Below, one piece after another: positions 1 to 7,456 of a DNA stretch of 64,000 nucleotides. The notes under the pieces are model-generated. The model worked only from the letters and a program-made list of their open reading frames with translations. It was not told the origin of the DNA and searched no databases. This stretch comes from Aestuariibaculum sp. M13 (GTDB lineage Bacteria > Bacteroidota > Bacteroidia > Flavobacteriales > Flavobacteriaceae), in the NCBI RefSeq assembly GCF_024723255.1, contig NZ_JANIAC010000001.1:387548-451547 (forward strand), in the 5' to 3' direction. Position 1 is the stretch's first letter, and each line of letters starts with the position of its first letter. Position numbers and translations under genes: made by a program.

Positions 1-1329
1 TAGACTACCAATAACAAACTCAACTCTTTCTCCAAACAGGCCTTTATAATAATTTACAATACCTCCCAGAATAGCTTTATCGCCAACGGTTTCTGTACCA
101 TACCAGCCAAAAATAAAGATGCGAGTTATTGTATTTTTTTTAGGTATTTTTTTTATCCATCTAGCTATGGTAACTATTTTATGTAATTGCCCTATTTTTA
201 AATATCTGGCATAAAACTGTTCTTGACTTTGCAAGTGTATTTCTTGCTGAGTTATTGGCGCATGATAATCATGGATACATGTATTACAGTGTTCTTTAAG
301 AATACGGTGTTTCTCTTCAAACTGATTGACATAAATGCTCTGAGCATCTTGAATTAAGGCATTACCAATTTCTTTTGATTTTGGCGCACAATAACTCAGC
401 TGACCTTTAGACCCTAAAACCACGCCATTGTTATGGTACGGACACCCTATTAATCGATCGCCACCTTGTAAAATATTTTGAATACTTGAATACGTACGTT
501 TGTAAGTGGTATTCTTTTCAAACGAATGCTTCAACTTCTCAAAAAACAATAGTAAATTATAGGTTTCATCTTCATCAAAATTACGTATAACCTTACCACG
601 ATCTAGATTATAAAGTCGGTTAATACTTTCAGCGATTCTAAATCGCCCGTACATGTTATGTGCTTTAACATAAAACAGGAAATCATCAACATCCCAGACA
701 TTAATCTTAGAAATAGTACAACCAAATGAAACGGGTATATTTAAATCATTTCGCAAATAATTAAATACACTTATTGCCGTTTTAAAATTCCCTTGGGTTC
801 CTCTAACATTATCATGTGCCTTGCCCAAACCATCAATAGAAACCATTGCAGAAAATGGCACACCAAAACTATCACATACCTGCTTTACTTCAAAAATGCG
901 TTGTTTAACATCGGCTTCTACTATAGCATTGGTAATAATACTTAAACCTTTAATGTTTGGTAGTGCTTCAATAATTTTCTCATAAACTTGTGGTAAATCC
1001 TGCCTTATGGTAGGCTCTCCACCTGTAACGCCAACATGTTGTAATTCTGAGAATAAAGGATTAGAAAGCACATCTTTTAATTGCTCCGGGGTAATTTCTA
1101 GAGCTTCATCTTGTTTCCAGATGTTACACATTGTACACTTAGAGTTGCAACTATCAATAATGTTAAGGTTTAACACCGTAGGTTTAGAATTTGCATTTAA
1201 TAAAGGACTAATACAAACCGGGGCTTGTCCTGAATTTAACTGTCTTAAAAACACAAAATCACGCCTATATAAAGCAAGCTTATTTTTAACCTTTTCCTTT
1301 ATTTTGTATAGTTTTAATTTAATTTCCAC
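1..1329 (-). CDS. Radical SAM/SPASM-like protein fused to a polysaccharide pyruvyl transferase domain (3' end outside window)
   Basis: I translated the minus strand and found an open frame of 443 codons that runs off the left edge. The N-terminal part has the radical SAM cluster motif C61-x3-C65-x2-C68 followed by a TGGEP SAM-binding motif. After it comes a SPASM-like Cys-rich stretch (GCPYHNNG, SYCAPKS, HCNTCIHDY) around residues 300-370. From about residue 400 a second domain starts with FGWYGTETVGDKAILGG, which resembles the opening glycine-rich strand of polysaccharide pyruvyl transferases (CsaB family). A stop codon lies directly before GTG at 1329, and the first ATG would delete the cluster motif, so GTG is the likely start. 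The gene follows the sulfotransferase after 10 bases and probably shares its transcript. It likely modifies a surface glycan, but the reaction is unknown. The second domain call rests on about 40 residues. Confidence 0.8.
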   Translation of the reverse strand, partial: MEIKLKLYKIKEKVKNKLALYRRDFVFLRQLNSGQAPVCISPLLNANSKPTVLNLNIIDSCNSKCTMCNIWKQDEALEITPEQLKDVLSNPLFSELQHVGVTGGEPTIRQDLPQVYEKIIEALPNIKGLSIITNAIVEADVKQRIFEVKQVCDSFGVPFSAMVSIDGLGKAHDNVRGTQGNFKTAISVFNYLRNDLNIPVSFGCTISKINVWDVDDFLFYVKAHNMYGRFRIAESINRLYNLDRGKVIRNFDEDETYNLLLFFEKLKHSFEKNTTYKRTYSSIQNILQGGDRLIGCPYHNNGVVLGSKGQLSYCAPKSKEIGNALIQDAQSIYVNQFEEKHRILKEHCNTCIHDYHAPITQQEIHLQSQEQFYARYLKIGQLHKIVTIARWIKKIPKKNTITRIFIFGWYGTETVGDKAILGGIVNYYKGLFGERVEFVIGSL

Positions 1330-1339
1330 TTAGTGTTTA

Positions 1340-2179
1340 TTAAATTTTAAATTCCTTTTTTTGCAAATCGTATAGCTGACCCAAGTTATTCGTTTTTATT
1401 TCAAAATATTCAATAAGTTCACTATTAAACTCAGTTTTCCATTGGTTTATTGCTGCTGATCGATAATGAGATTTAACATCTGAATTACCTTTAATCCTAC
1501 CATTTGAATAATTTTCATAAGCATGTTTATCTATAATTTTATCATACGAAACATTCGGTGTTTGTAAGTCCAAAAAAGAAATAAGATTAACACAAAAATC
1601 CCGATAATGCTCAACAAAATCTTCATAAAGGTATATTCTAAAAAAATCATCATTTTTACTCTTTTGCATCCATCCTCGGACACCTTCAAATAAACCAAAT
1701 TCACTCATTTGATCTATTGAATATTTAATACCTTCTTCAAATGAACACTCCTTTAAATAAGACCTAACTCTTTTTATATCTTCTGTTAACGAATGACTAT
1801 ATTTAGCAGAATAATACCAACTAACAACCAAATCACGAGGGTCTCTAAGTATAAAAAAAACTCTAAAATACTTTGCGTTTAAGTTCTTTAAAATATTAGG
1901 TCCAACATAAAAATTTGTATACAAAAACCTTTTTTTTAATTTTTCAAAACTAACACCACCTCTTTGTGTTGTATATAATTCTTTTTGAAGCAAATAACTT
2001 GGTTTTTTAAAAATACTTTCTTTAAATATGATCGATTTTCTATAATCAACAAAAGTTAGTTTTTTAAACTTTTTATTTCTTTCAGCTACTATATCAGACA
2101 AAAACAAAATAAACCATTGACTCGCCGTTTTTTGTGTACAACAATGAACAATTGTTTTGCTTTTCTTAAATATCTGCAT
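1340..2179 (-). CDS. Sulfotransferase domain protein
   Basis: This 279-residue protein has the two PAPS-binding elements of the sulfotransferase fold. The 5'-phosphosulfate loop is QKTASQW at residues 16-22, and the 3'-phosphate segment is LRDPRDLVVSWYYS, with Arg112 and Ser120 as the expected contacts. It has no signal peptide, so it should act in the cytoplasm and move sulfate from PAPS to an acceptor. Its position downstream of the Wzm/Wzt-type exporter genes suggests a polysaccharide acceptor, which is inference. It starts 27 bases after the ATPase gene and is followed after 10 bases by the radical SAM gene, so all three probably form an operon. It shares little beyond the PAPS motifs with the sulfotransferase at 4791-5735. 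Confidence 0.85.
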   Translation of the reverse strand: MQIFKKSKTIVHCCTQKTASQWFILFLSDIVAERNKKFKKLTFVDYRKSIIFKESIFKKPSYLLQKELYTTQRGGVSFEKLKKRFLYTNFYVGPNILKNLNAKYFRVFFILRDPRDLVVSWYYSAKYSHSLTEDIKRVRSYLKECSFEEGIKYSIDQMSEFGLFEGVRGWMQKSKNDDFFRIYLYEDFVEHYRDFCVNLISFLDLQTPNVSYDKIIDKHAYENYSNGRIKGNSDVKSHYRSAAINQWKTEFNSELIEYFEIKTNNLGQLYDLQKKEFKI

Positions 2180-2206
2180 TTAAAATTTTATTAATATTTA
2201 ATTGAA

Positions 2207-3433
2207 TTATACTTTCCAATTTGAATCTATTTGTACAGGTACTGTTCCTATCAATACACCTCCTGTACTTTTAAAATAAGTTAAACTTCTAACACTACAT
2301 AAAGTCTTGCCAAATTTATAATCGTTGGAAGGTACATTTTCAATGAAATTTACATTTATACTATATTGCCCTGGTGTAAAAATATTTTTAAAACTAATTT
2401 CTACAATACTTGTTGATTTACCGATGCTAATCGCTTCTTGTAAACTACTAAGCGATGCTACCCCATTTAAATTCGCATCCATAATAACAACACTTATAAA
2501 ATAGTCTTCACAATCAAACCTGTTTGAAAATTCCAATTTTAAACAAATGGTTTCATCTACCTCAAAACTGGTTTTAGTAAATCCTTTTGCATCTATTAAC
2601 TTAAAATCATTAACTACAAAATCACCTCCAATAACAGTCGTCGATTCAGTATTAAAATCTGCATGATACAATTGTAAACCAACAGAAATATCAGTACCAA
2701 AATAATCTGCAGCTCCCTTTTTCATATGCATAACATGGGTACTCACTCTTGCTATTTGTGGCATAGAATGGCTAACAAAAATTACTGCGCAAGTATTAAG
2801 TAGCTCGGCTATTCTATTAAAACATTTTACACGAAACCCAATATCCCCTACAGCCAAAACCTCATCAATAATGAGCACATCAGGTTCCATTTGTGCCGCT
2901 ACCGCAAAACCTAAACGCACCTTCATACCAGAACTGTAGTTTCGTACAGGCATATCGATAAACTCCTGTATTTCGGCAAAATCTATAATTGCCTCTACTT
3001 TATTATCTATTTCTTTTTTGGTAAATCCTAAAACTGCGCCATTGTTATATATATTTTCTCTGCCTGTTAATATCGGGTTAAATCCGGCTCCTAGCTCAAT
3101 TAGGGCACCCACCCGGCCTTTCATGGTTACCACACCGTCATCTGGATTAATAAGACCATTTAAAATTTTTAGCAGGGTACTTTTACCCGCACCGTTATGC
3201 CCTATTAAGCCCAGACATTCCCCTCGACGCAGTTCAAAACTCACGTCTTTAACTGCCCAGAATTCATCAGGACGCAAACCATCAGTTTTTGGTTTTTGCA
3301 AAATACCATGCCACAGATCATGCACTCCATACAAAAGGCTTTTTTTCAGGCTCTTCGCAAACTTTTTCGACACCCCTTCTACGCGCACCAACACCTCCTG
3401 ATCTGACTCTATATAATGTTCCTTCGTTTTCAA
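2207..3433 (-). CDS. Polysaccharide ABC exporter ATPase (Wzt/TagH-like) with C-terminal glycan-binding-type domain
   Basis: The N-terminal 250 residues form an ABC ATPase with Walker A GHNGAGKST (78-86), the signature NYSSGMKVRLGFA (about 165-177) and Walker B VLIIDE (186-191). The sequence FWAVKDVSFELRRGE is typical of the O-antigen and teichoic-acid export subfamily. Residues from about 265 to 408 form an extra beta-rich domain like the Wzt C-terminal domain, which in characterised systems recognises the modified end of the glycan. Its partner is the permease encoded 102 bases upstream (3536-4408). The exporter would flip a lipid-linked, cytoplasmically finished polysaccharide across the inner membrane. 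That fits cytoplasmic sulfotransferases encoded beside it. The extra domain could be the part that reads a sulfated or pyruvylated terminus, which is inference. Confidence 0.9.
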   Translation of the reverse strand: MKTKEHYIESDQEVLVRVEGVSKKFAKSLKKSLLYGVHDLWHGILQKPKTDGLRPDEFWAVKDVSFELRRGECLGLIGHNGAGKSTLLKILNGLINPDDGVVTMKGRVGALIELGAGFNPILTGRENIYNNGAVLGFTKKEIDNKVEAIIDFAEIQEFIDMPVRNYSSGMKVRLGFAVAAQMEPDVLIIDEVLAVGDIGFRVKCFNRIAELLNTCAVIFVSHSMPQIARVSTHVMHMKKGAADYFGTDISVGLQLYHADFNTESTTVIGGDFVVNDFKLIDAKGFTKTSFEVDETICLKLEFSNRFDCEDYFISVVIMDANLNGVASLSSLQEAISIGKSTSIVEISFKNIFTPGQYSINVNFIENVPSNDYKFGKTLCSVRSLTYFKSTGGVLIGTVPVQIDSNWKV

Positions 3434-3535
3434 TTTTAATTTTTAATAAATTACCATCATCTGTTTTCACTCATAATCTTCGCTTTCTTTAATAAATGAA
3501 AAATAGTTTACTTCACTAAAACAGCATCCTTAATT

Positions 3536-4408
3536 TTATGCACTCATGCGTTCTGTTATTATGGGCATAGACACCCTGTACACTACAGTTGCCAAAACAC
3601 TTAATACCACAGCACAGCTTAATGCTACCAACCAAAAGCCTGCATGCGCTACAGGTAATCCGGTTAAACAATTTCGAATATCACTTATAAAATAACTTAA
3701 TGGATTAAATCGCATAACCTGATGCATAAAACCGCTTTTAGGCATAATATATAATACAGGAGTTATATACATTAATAATTGCATCCCCACAGGAATCATT
3801 CGCCCTATATCTTTATATAAAACCCCCAAGGGCACCAGTAAGACACCCAAACTAATAAAAAGCAGAAAAACAATTAAAATTAGCGGAATAAACAGGAATA
3901 TAGAACCACTAGGAATAACATCAAAATACAAAATAAAAAAAATAATTAGACCAATTTTTATAAGAAGGTTAAAACAGAGCTTTATAAACCCCAAAGTAAT
4001 AAGCCCTTCCTTGTCGAAATTAATTTTACTAATAATTGCTCTATTACCATTTACCGATTTGATGGGCATATTTAAACATTCATTAAACACCGACCATATG
4101 GTAGTACCTACTAATGCAAACAAAGGATAGGGAATTCCCGTATCGCTAAGCTTTACAGTTCCCGTTCGCTGCAAAAATATCCAAACAAGGGCATTCATTA
4201 TCACAGGAAATAACACCCAAAAAAAACCTAATATAGATTGTCGATATTGAGAAGTTATATCTCGCTTGGCCAGTTGCTTCGCCAAATAGAACGAATTTTG
4301 GTACCCTTTAATACTATTTTTTAGTATTTGCCTAATACTAAATCGATTACTATTAGAATATATATGCGTCTCCAAATGCTTAAGTAGGTCTTTTATAGAT
4401 TTTTTCAA
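3536..4408 (-). CDS. Polysaccharide ABC exporter permease (Wzm/TagG-like, ABC-2 family)
   Basis: This 290-residue membrane protein has about six hydrophobic segments, starting near residue 60. The first cytoplasmic stretch contains LAKRDITSQYRQSILGFFW, the hallmark of Wzm/TagG/KpsM-type ABC-2 permeases. It should form the channel half of the exporter whose ATPase is encoded just downstream at 2207-3433, with the pair working as a 2+2 complex in the inner membrane. The gene is the first of the minus-strand run that also carries the sulfotransferase and radical SAM genes. Its upstream region (4409-4790) lies opposite the start of a plus-strand sulfotransferase gene, so the spacer must hold both promoters. 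Confidence 0.9.
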   Translation of the reverse strand: MKKSIKDLLKHLETHIYSNSNRFSIRQILKNSIKGYQNSFYLAKQLAKRDITSQYRQSILGFFWVLFPVIMNALVWIFLQRTGTVKLSDTGIPYPLFALVGTTIWSVFNECLNMPIKSVNGNRAIISKINFDKEGLITLGFIKLCFNLLIKIGLIIFFILYFDVIPSGSIFLFIPLILIVFLLFISLGVLLVPLGVLYKDIGRMIPVGMQLLMYITPVLYIMPKSGFMHQVMRFNPLSYFISDIRNCLTGLPVAHAGFWLVALSCAVVLSVLATVVYRVSMPIITERMSA

Positions 4409-4790
4409 CTATTAAATATAGTCTATAAATATGATGCAAAACAAATAAACAATTTTTTTGTGGCTAATCATAGAAACCTAAACGGTATTCGGCGAAAATT
4501 AAAAACCATGGTATTAAATTCTACTACTTACCTTTAAACATACATATTTTACTTCATAAATATTCCATGTTATATATACATAATATCAATTATTCATTCC
4601 TTCACCTAATTATCATCTATACTAATTTGTATTCATGTAAAATTTATTTATGGTTTTCTAAAAGACATTTATAAATTTATGCTAGAAATAAAATTAATTA
4701 ATCGAAATTCAAATTGAAATAATTTTACCATACTAACTCTAGCACAAACTTCATATTTAATTTTGCTCCTTATTTTGTTACATTTACCTT
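4409..4790. other. AT-rich divergent intergenic spacer
   Basis: This 382-base gap separates the minus-strand exporter operon from the plus-strand sulfotransferase gene. It is strongly AT-rich and has no open frame worth calling. I saw no perfect TTG-N19-TAnnTTTG promoter on either strand. A near match, TTATTTTG, lies about 15 bases before the plus-strand start. Both promoters are expected here but cannot be placed with confidence. Confidence 0.4.
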
Positions 4791-5735
4791 ATGAAAAGCC
4801 TTAAAAACACCAAACGAAAATTAAAAAATACTTTAACACCTTATATTGTTAATTACAAAAACTATAAAATAGCTAACAATCATTACATTTTTGCGGATCC
4901 ACGTGGAGGAAGTACCTGGTTAATGGAAATCATAAAAAGCATCACAAATGAACCTATTATATGGGAGCCATTACACCTTAACAAAAAACAAAACCCTTTT
5001 AAATCACTCAATTTTGACTGGAGACAGTACATCCCTGAACATGAAAAATGGAACGAAGCACATAATGTATTTGCACAACTATTCACTGGAAAAATACTAA
5101 CTCAAGATATATTAAAACACAACTCCTTTTATAACATATTTTACTCTAAAAGCCTGTTGTTCAAAATCTGTAGAGGAAGTGCACTATTGCCCTGGTTGTG
5201 CAATAATTTTCAGTTTAACTATAAACCCATTTATCTTTTAAGACATCCTTTTGCTGTAGTAAGTTCACAACTAAGACATGGCGCCTGGAATTATGATTAT
5301 TCTGAATTTAAATTACCAAACACTCCATATAACACGATCTACAAAACTCACGAATCGTATCTAAAATCTCTTAAAACAAAAGAAGAAAATCTTGTAGCCA
5401 TGTGGTGCATATCTAATATGATTCCTTTATCCAGCCCTAACAACAATAAAAAATGGATTACTCTTACGTACGAAGATTTGGTGCTGAATCCAGAAAAGTC
5501 TATAAAACGAATATTAAATGCATGGGATGTAAAATACAATTTAAATTCAATTAATTTTAAACAAAATAGTTTCACTACAAAAGCTGACAGCCCTCTTGAA
5601 ACCACCAAAAGATTATCTCATTGGAAAACACATTTATCTCCAGAACAACTACAAAATATGGGTAAAGTTTTGGAATATTTTAAAATTACCCTGTACACCA
5701 GCTCCAATCCACTTCCTGAATATTCATTTGAATAA
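4791..5735 (+). CDS. Sulfotransferase, second type
   Basis: This 314-residue protein carries a 5'-phosphosulfate loop DPRGGSTWL (residues 36-44) and a 3'-phosphate segment LLRHPFAVVSSQLRHG (from about 149, with Arg151 and Ser158/159). Both are typical of carbohydrate sulfotransferases that use PAPS. No signal peptide is seen, so it should act in the cytoplasm. It is the only plus-strand gene in the polysaccharide block, transcribed toward cysC, from which a strong hairpin separates it. Opposite orientation and a dissimilar sequence suggest it was acquired separately from the sulfotransferase at 1340-2179 and may sulfate a different position or sugar. The acceptor cannot be read from the sequence. 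Confidence 0.85.
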   Translation: MKSLKNTKRKLKNTLTPYIVNYKNYKIANNHYIFADPRGGSTWLMEIIKSITNEPIIWEPLHLNKKQNPFKSLNFDWRQYIPEHEKWNEAHNVFAQLFTGKILTQDILKHNSFYNIFYSKSLLFKICRGSALLPWLCNNFQFNYKPIYLLRHPFAVVSSQLRHGAWNYDYSEFKLPNTPYNTIYKTHESYLKSLKTKEENLVAMWCISNMIPLSSPNNNKKWITLTYEDLVLNPEKSIKRILNAWDVKYNLNSINFKQNSFTTKADSPLETTKRLSHWKTHLSPEQLQNMGKVLEYFKITLYTSSNPLPEYSFE

Positions 5736-5765
5736 ATATTATAATGACTACAGGCATGATTTAAA

Positions 5766-5867
5766 ATGTTCTGCATCAAGATAGCCTTATATCAGGAAAT
5801 AAACGGTATCCAGTACGCCCTCAACAACGGAACCTACAACGTCCTTAAAATTCTGTACATCACCTAA
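5766..5867 (+). other. 33-codon open frame, possible gene remnant
   Basis: Between the sulfotransferase gene and the convergent terminator there is a short ATG-started frame whose product begins MFCIKIALYQEINGIQ and ends KILYIT. Its second half (about 5806-5850) is richer in G+C and uses more C-ending codons than the flanking DNA, which looks more like coding than spacer sequence. It may be the 3' end of a lost gene or a tiny real gene. I do not recognise it. No clear promoter or ribosome site is visible. Confidence 0.25.
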
Positions 5868-5870
5868 ACA

Positions 5871-5898
5871 AAAAAGAGGAAGCTTACTTCCTCTTTTT
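5871..5898. terminator. Bidirectional intrinsic terminator
   Basis: A perfect 12-bp stem (5871-5882 with 5887-5898) surrounds a four-base CTTA loop. The stem begins with an A tract and ends with a T tract, so it can terminate transcription in both directions. It sits between the converging sulfotransferase gene and cysC. Confidence 0.9.
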
Positions 5899-5928
5899 AT
5901 ATATGTTTTCCCTATTCACATCTCAGCT

Positions 5929-6513
5929 CTAAAGTTTCCCTTCCAACACATCCAAAATCTTTTTTACCGCATCTTCAGGCGCAACCTCAACCGTTTTAAT
6001 TTCAATTGTCGGACTCAAAGGCATCTCAAAAGGCGCACTAATACCGGTAAAGTTTTTTATTTCTCCGGCTCTCGCCTTTTTATACAAGCCTTTAACATCA
6101 CGTTGTTCACAAATTTCGAGAGGGGTATTCACAAACACCTCAACATAATAAGGCTCCCCGACAATGGTTTTTATCATGTCCCGAATACTGTTATAAGGAG
6201 AAATAAAGGCAGCAATCACCACCATACCAGCATCAATAAACAATCGGGCTACTTCAGCTGTTCGGCGCAAATTCTCTTCACGCTCTTCTTTAGTAAACCC
6301 TAAATCCTTGTTTAAGCCACGGCGTAAATTATCGCCATCAAGAGTATAGGTATGAATCTGCTGTTTATGAAGTTCCTTTTCCAGCAGATTGGCAATGGTC
6401 GATTTACCGGAACCCGAAAGCCCCGTGAACCAGATTAAACAAGGCTTATGCCTATTTAAGCCAACCCTGTCTGTTTTGGTAATACTATAATCTTGCTTTT
6501 TATTATGTTCCAT
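5929..6513 (-). CDS. cysC: Adenylyl-sulfate (APS) kinase
   Basis: This 194-residue kinase phosphorylates APS at the 3' position to give PAPS, the sulfate donor for sulfotransferases. The P-loop GLSGSGKST is at residues 31-39. It is followed by the typical DGDNLRRGLNKDLGF, the EEREENLRRTAEVA helix and the FISPYNSIRDM segment with the catalytic-type serine. Length and motifs match stand-alone CysC. It lies 6 bases after cysQ, so the two are co-transcribed. ATP sulfurylase (CysD/CysN or Sat), which makes APS, is not in the window. Flanking sulfotransferase and exporter genes point to polysaccharide sulfation rather than cysteine synthesis as its main purpose, which is inference. Confidence 0.97.
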   Translation of the reverse strand: MEHNKKQDYSITKTDRVGLNRHKPCLIWFTGLSGSGKSTIANLLEKELHKQQIHTYTLDGDNLRRGLNKDLGFTKEEREENLRRTAEVARLFIDAGMVVIAAFISPYNSIRDMIKTIVGEPYYVEVFVNTPLEICEQRDVKGLYKKARAGEIKNFTGISAPFEMPLSPTIEIKTVEVAPEDAVKKILDVLEGKL

Positions 6514-6519
6514 AACCGC

Positions 6520-7308
6520 CTACTGAACTATAAAATAAGGATTCAACAAATTGGATTTATTGTACGTTAAAGGTTTATCCTGATCTATCTGCGATACCTC
6601 TAATCCCACGGCAAGACACAAGGCATGCCCGGCGGCCGTATCCCACTCCATGGTGGGTGCAAATCGCGGATACATATCGGCAGACCCTTCGGCCATTAAA
6701 CAGAATTTTAAAGAACTGCCTTTTGAGACCAGCTCCACGTCATAACCTTCTTGCTTGAGTTCCTTAATAAACACATCGGTATCCGGACTCTGATGGGATT
6801 TACTGGCCACAATACGCAGCGTGGAACTTATATTCCATTCCGGACTAATGGAAACTGAGGTGTTTAAAAGATCTTCACTAAAGGCATGATTAGGAATGTT
6901 ACACTTATATGCCTTTTCAGTTTTTACCTCAGCATAATACAAGGTTTCTGTAACCGGCACATAAATAACACCCAACACAGGCTTCCCTTTTTCTATGAGA
7001 GCAATATTCACCGTAAACTCCCCATTACGTTTTACAAACTCCTTGGTACCATCCAACGGATCGACCATCCAGCAAGTGTCCCAATCTTTACGGACCGCAT
7101 AATCTATTTGCTTATTTTCCTCACTAATCACGGGAATAGCGGTATCTGTTAAATAAGAATTAATAACTGCATTGGCGCGCTCATCAGCCACTGTTAGAGG
7201 TGAGTCATCTTCTTTAAGTTGTACCTCAAAGTCTCCCGAATATACCTGCATGATTTCGGCTCCTGCTGCAACGGCTGCTTTTATGGCTATTAATAGTAGT
7301 TTGTTCAT
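6520..7308 (-). CDS. cysQ: 3'(2'),5'-bisphosphate nucleotidase
   Basis: This 262-residue member of the inositol monophosphatase-like family hydrolyses PAP, the inhibitory by-product of every sulfotransferase reaction, to AMP and phosphate. The lithium-sensitive phosphatase motifs are present: VISEEN (metal ligand Glu), DPLDGTKEF (metal ligands and catalytic region), and WDTAAGHAL near residue 225. It overlaps nothing and leads into cysC after 6 bases. The CysQ-CysC pair therefore makes PAPS and clears PAP, a full supply-and-clean-up unit for the sulfotransferases encoded nearby. The 148-base gap from the wzc-like gene contains a REP-like hairpin pair. Confidence 0.95.
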   Translation of the reverse strand: MNKLLLIAIKAAVAAGAEIMQVYSGDFEVQLKEDDSPLTVADERANAVINSYLTDTAIPVISEENKQIDYAVRKDWDTCWMVDPLDGTKEFVKRNGEFTVNIALIEKGKPVLGVIYVPVTETLYYAEVKTEKAYKCNIPNHAFSEDLLNTSVSISPEWNISSTLRIVASKSHQSPDTDVFIKELKQEGYDVELVSKGSSLKFCLMAEGSADMYPRFAPTMEWDTAAGHALCLAVGLEVSQIDQDKPLTYNKSNLLNPYFIVQ

Positions 7309-7344
7309 TATAATTTTATATTTTATTCCCTACCTGAGCGTAGG

Positions 7345-7408
7345 ATGCTGAACTGAATTCAGCATGACAGAATAACTTCATCCTGTCATTCCGAACTTGT
7401 TTCGGAAT
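7345..7408. repeat. REP-like inverted doublet (two hairpins joined by TGACAG/CTGTCA)
   Basis: Two short hairpins stand tail to tail. The first is ATGCTGAA (7345-7352) with TTCAGCAT (7358-7365), followed by GACAG. The second begins CTGTC and is ATTCCGAA (7388-7395) with TTCGGAAT (7401-7408). The shared tail ATGACAG/CTGTCAT is itself inverted. This arrangement is like paired REP units in other bacteria. It lies between the wzc-like gene and cysQ, and related units occur at 12688, 13094 and 61113. Confidence 0.6.
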
Positions 7409-7456
7409 CTCACTGTCAACAACTTCTCACAACGGACAACGGAGAACTAACAACCA

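Noticed and set aside
1007-1333. Plus-strand frame of 108 codons
   Set aside because: It lies opposite the radical SAM motif region, and the minus-strand frame has clear domains.
3018-3492. Two plus-strand frames opposite the ABC ATPase
   Set aside because: Antisense shadows of a well-conserved ATPase gene.
4791-7308. Cysteine biosynthesis cluster
   Set aside because: No ATP sulfurylase, PAPS reductase or sulfite reductase gene is present. Linked sulfotransferases point to sulfation.
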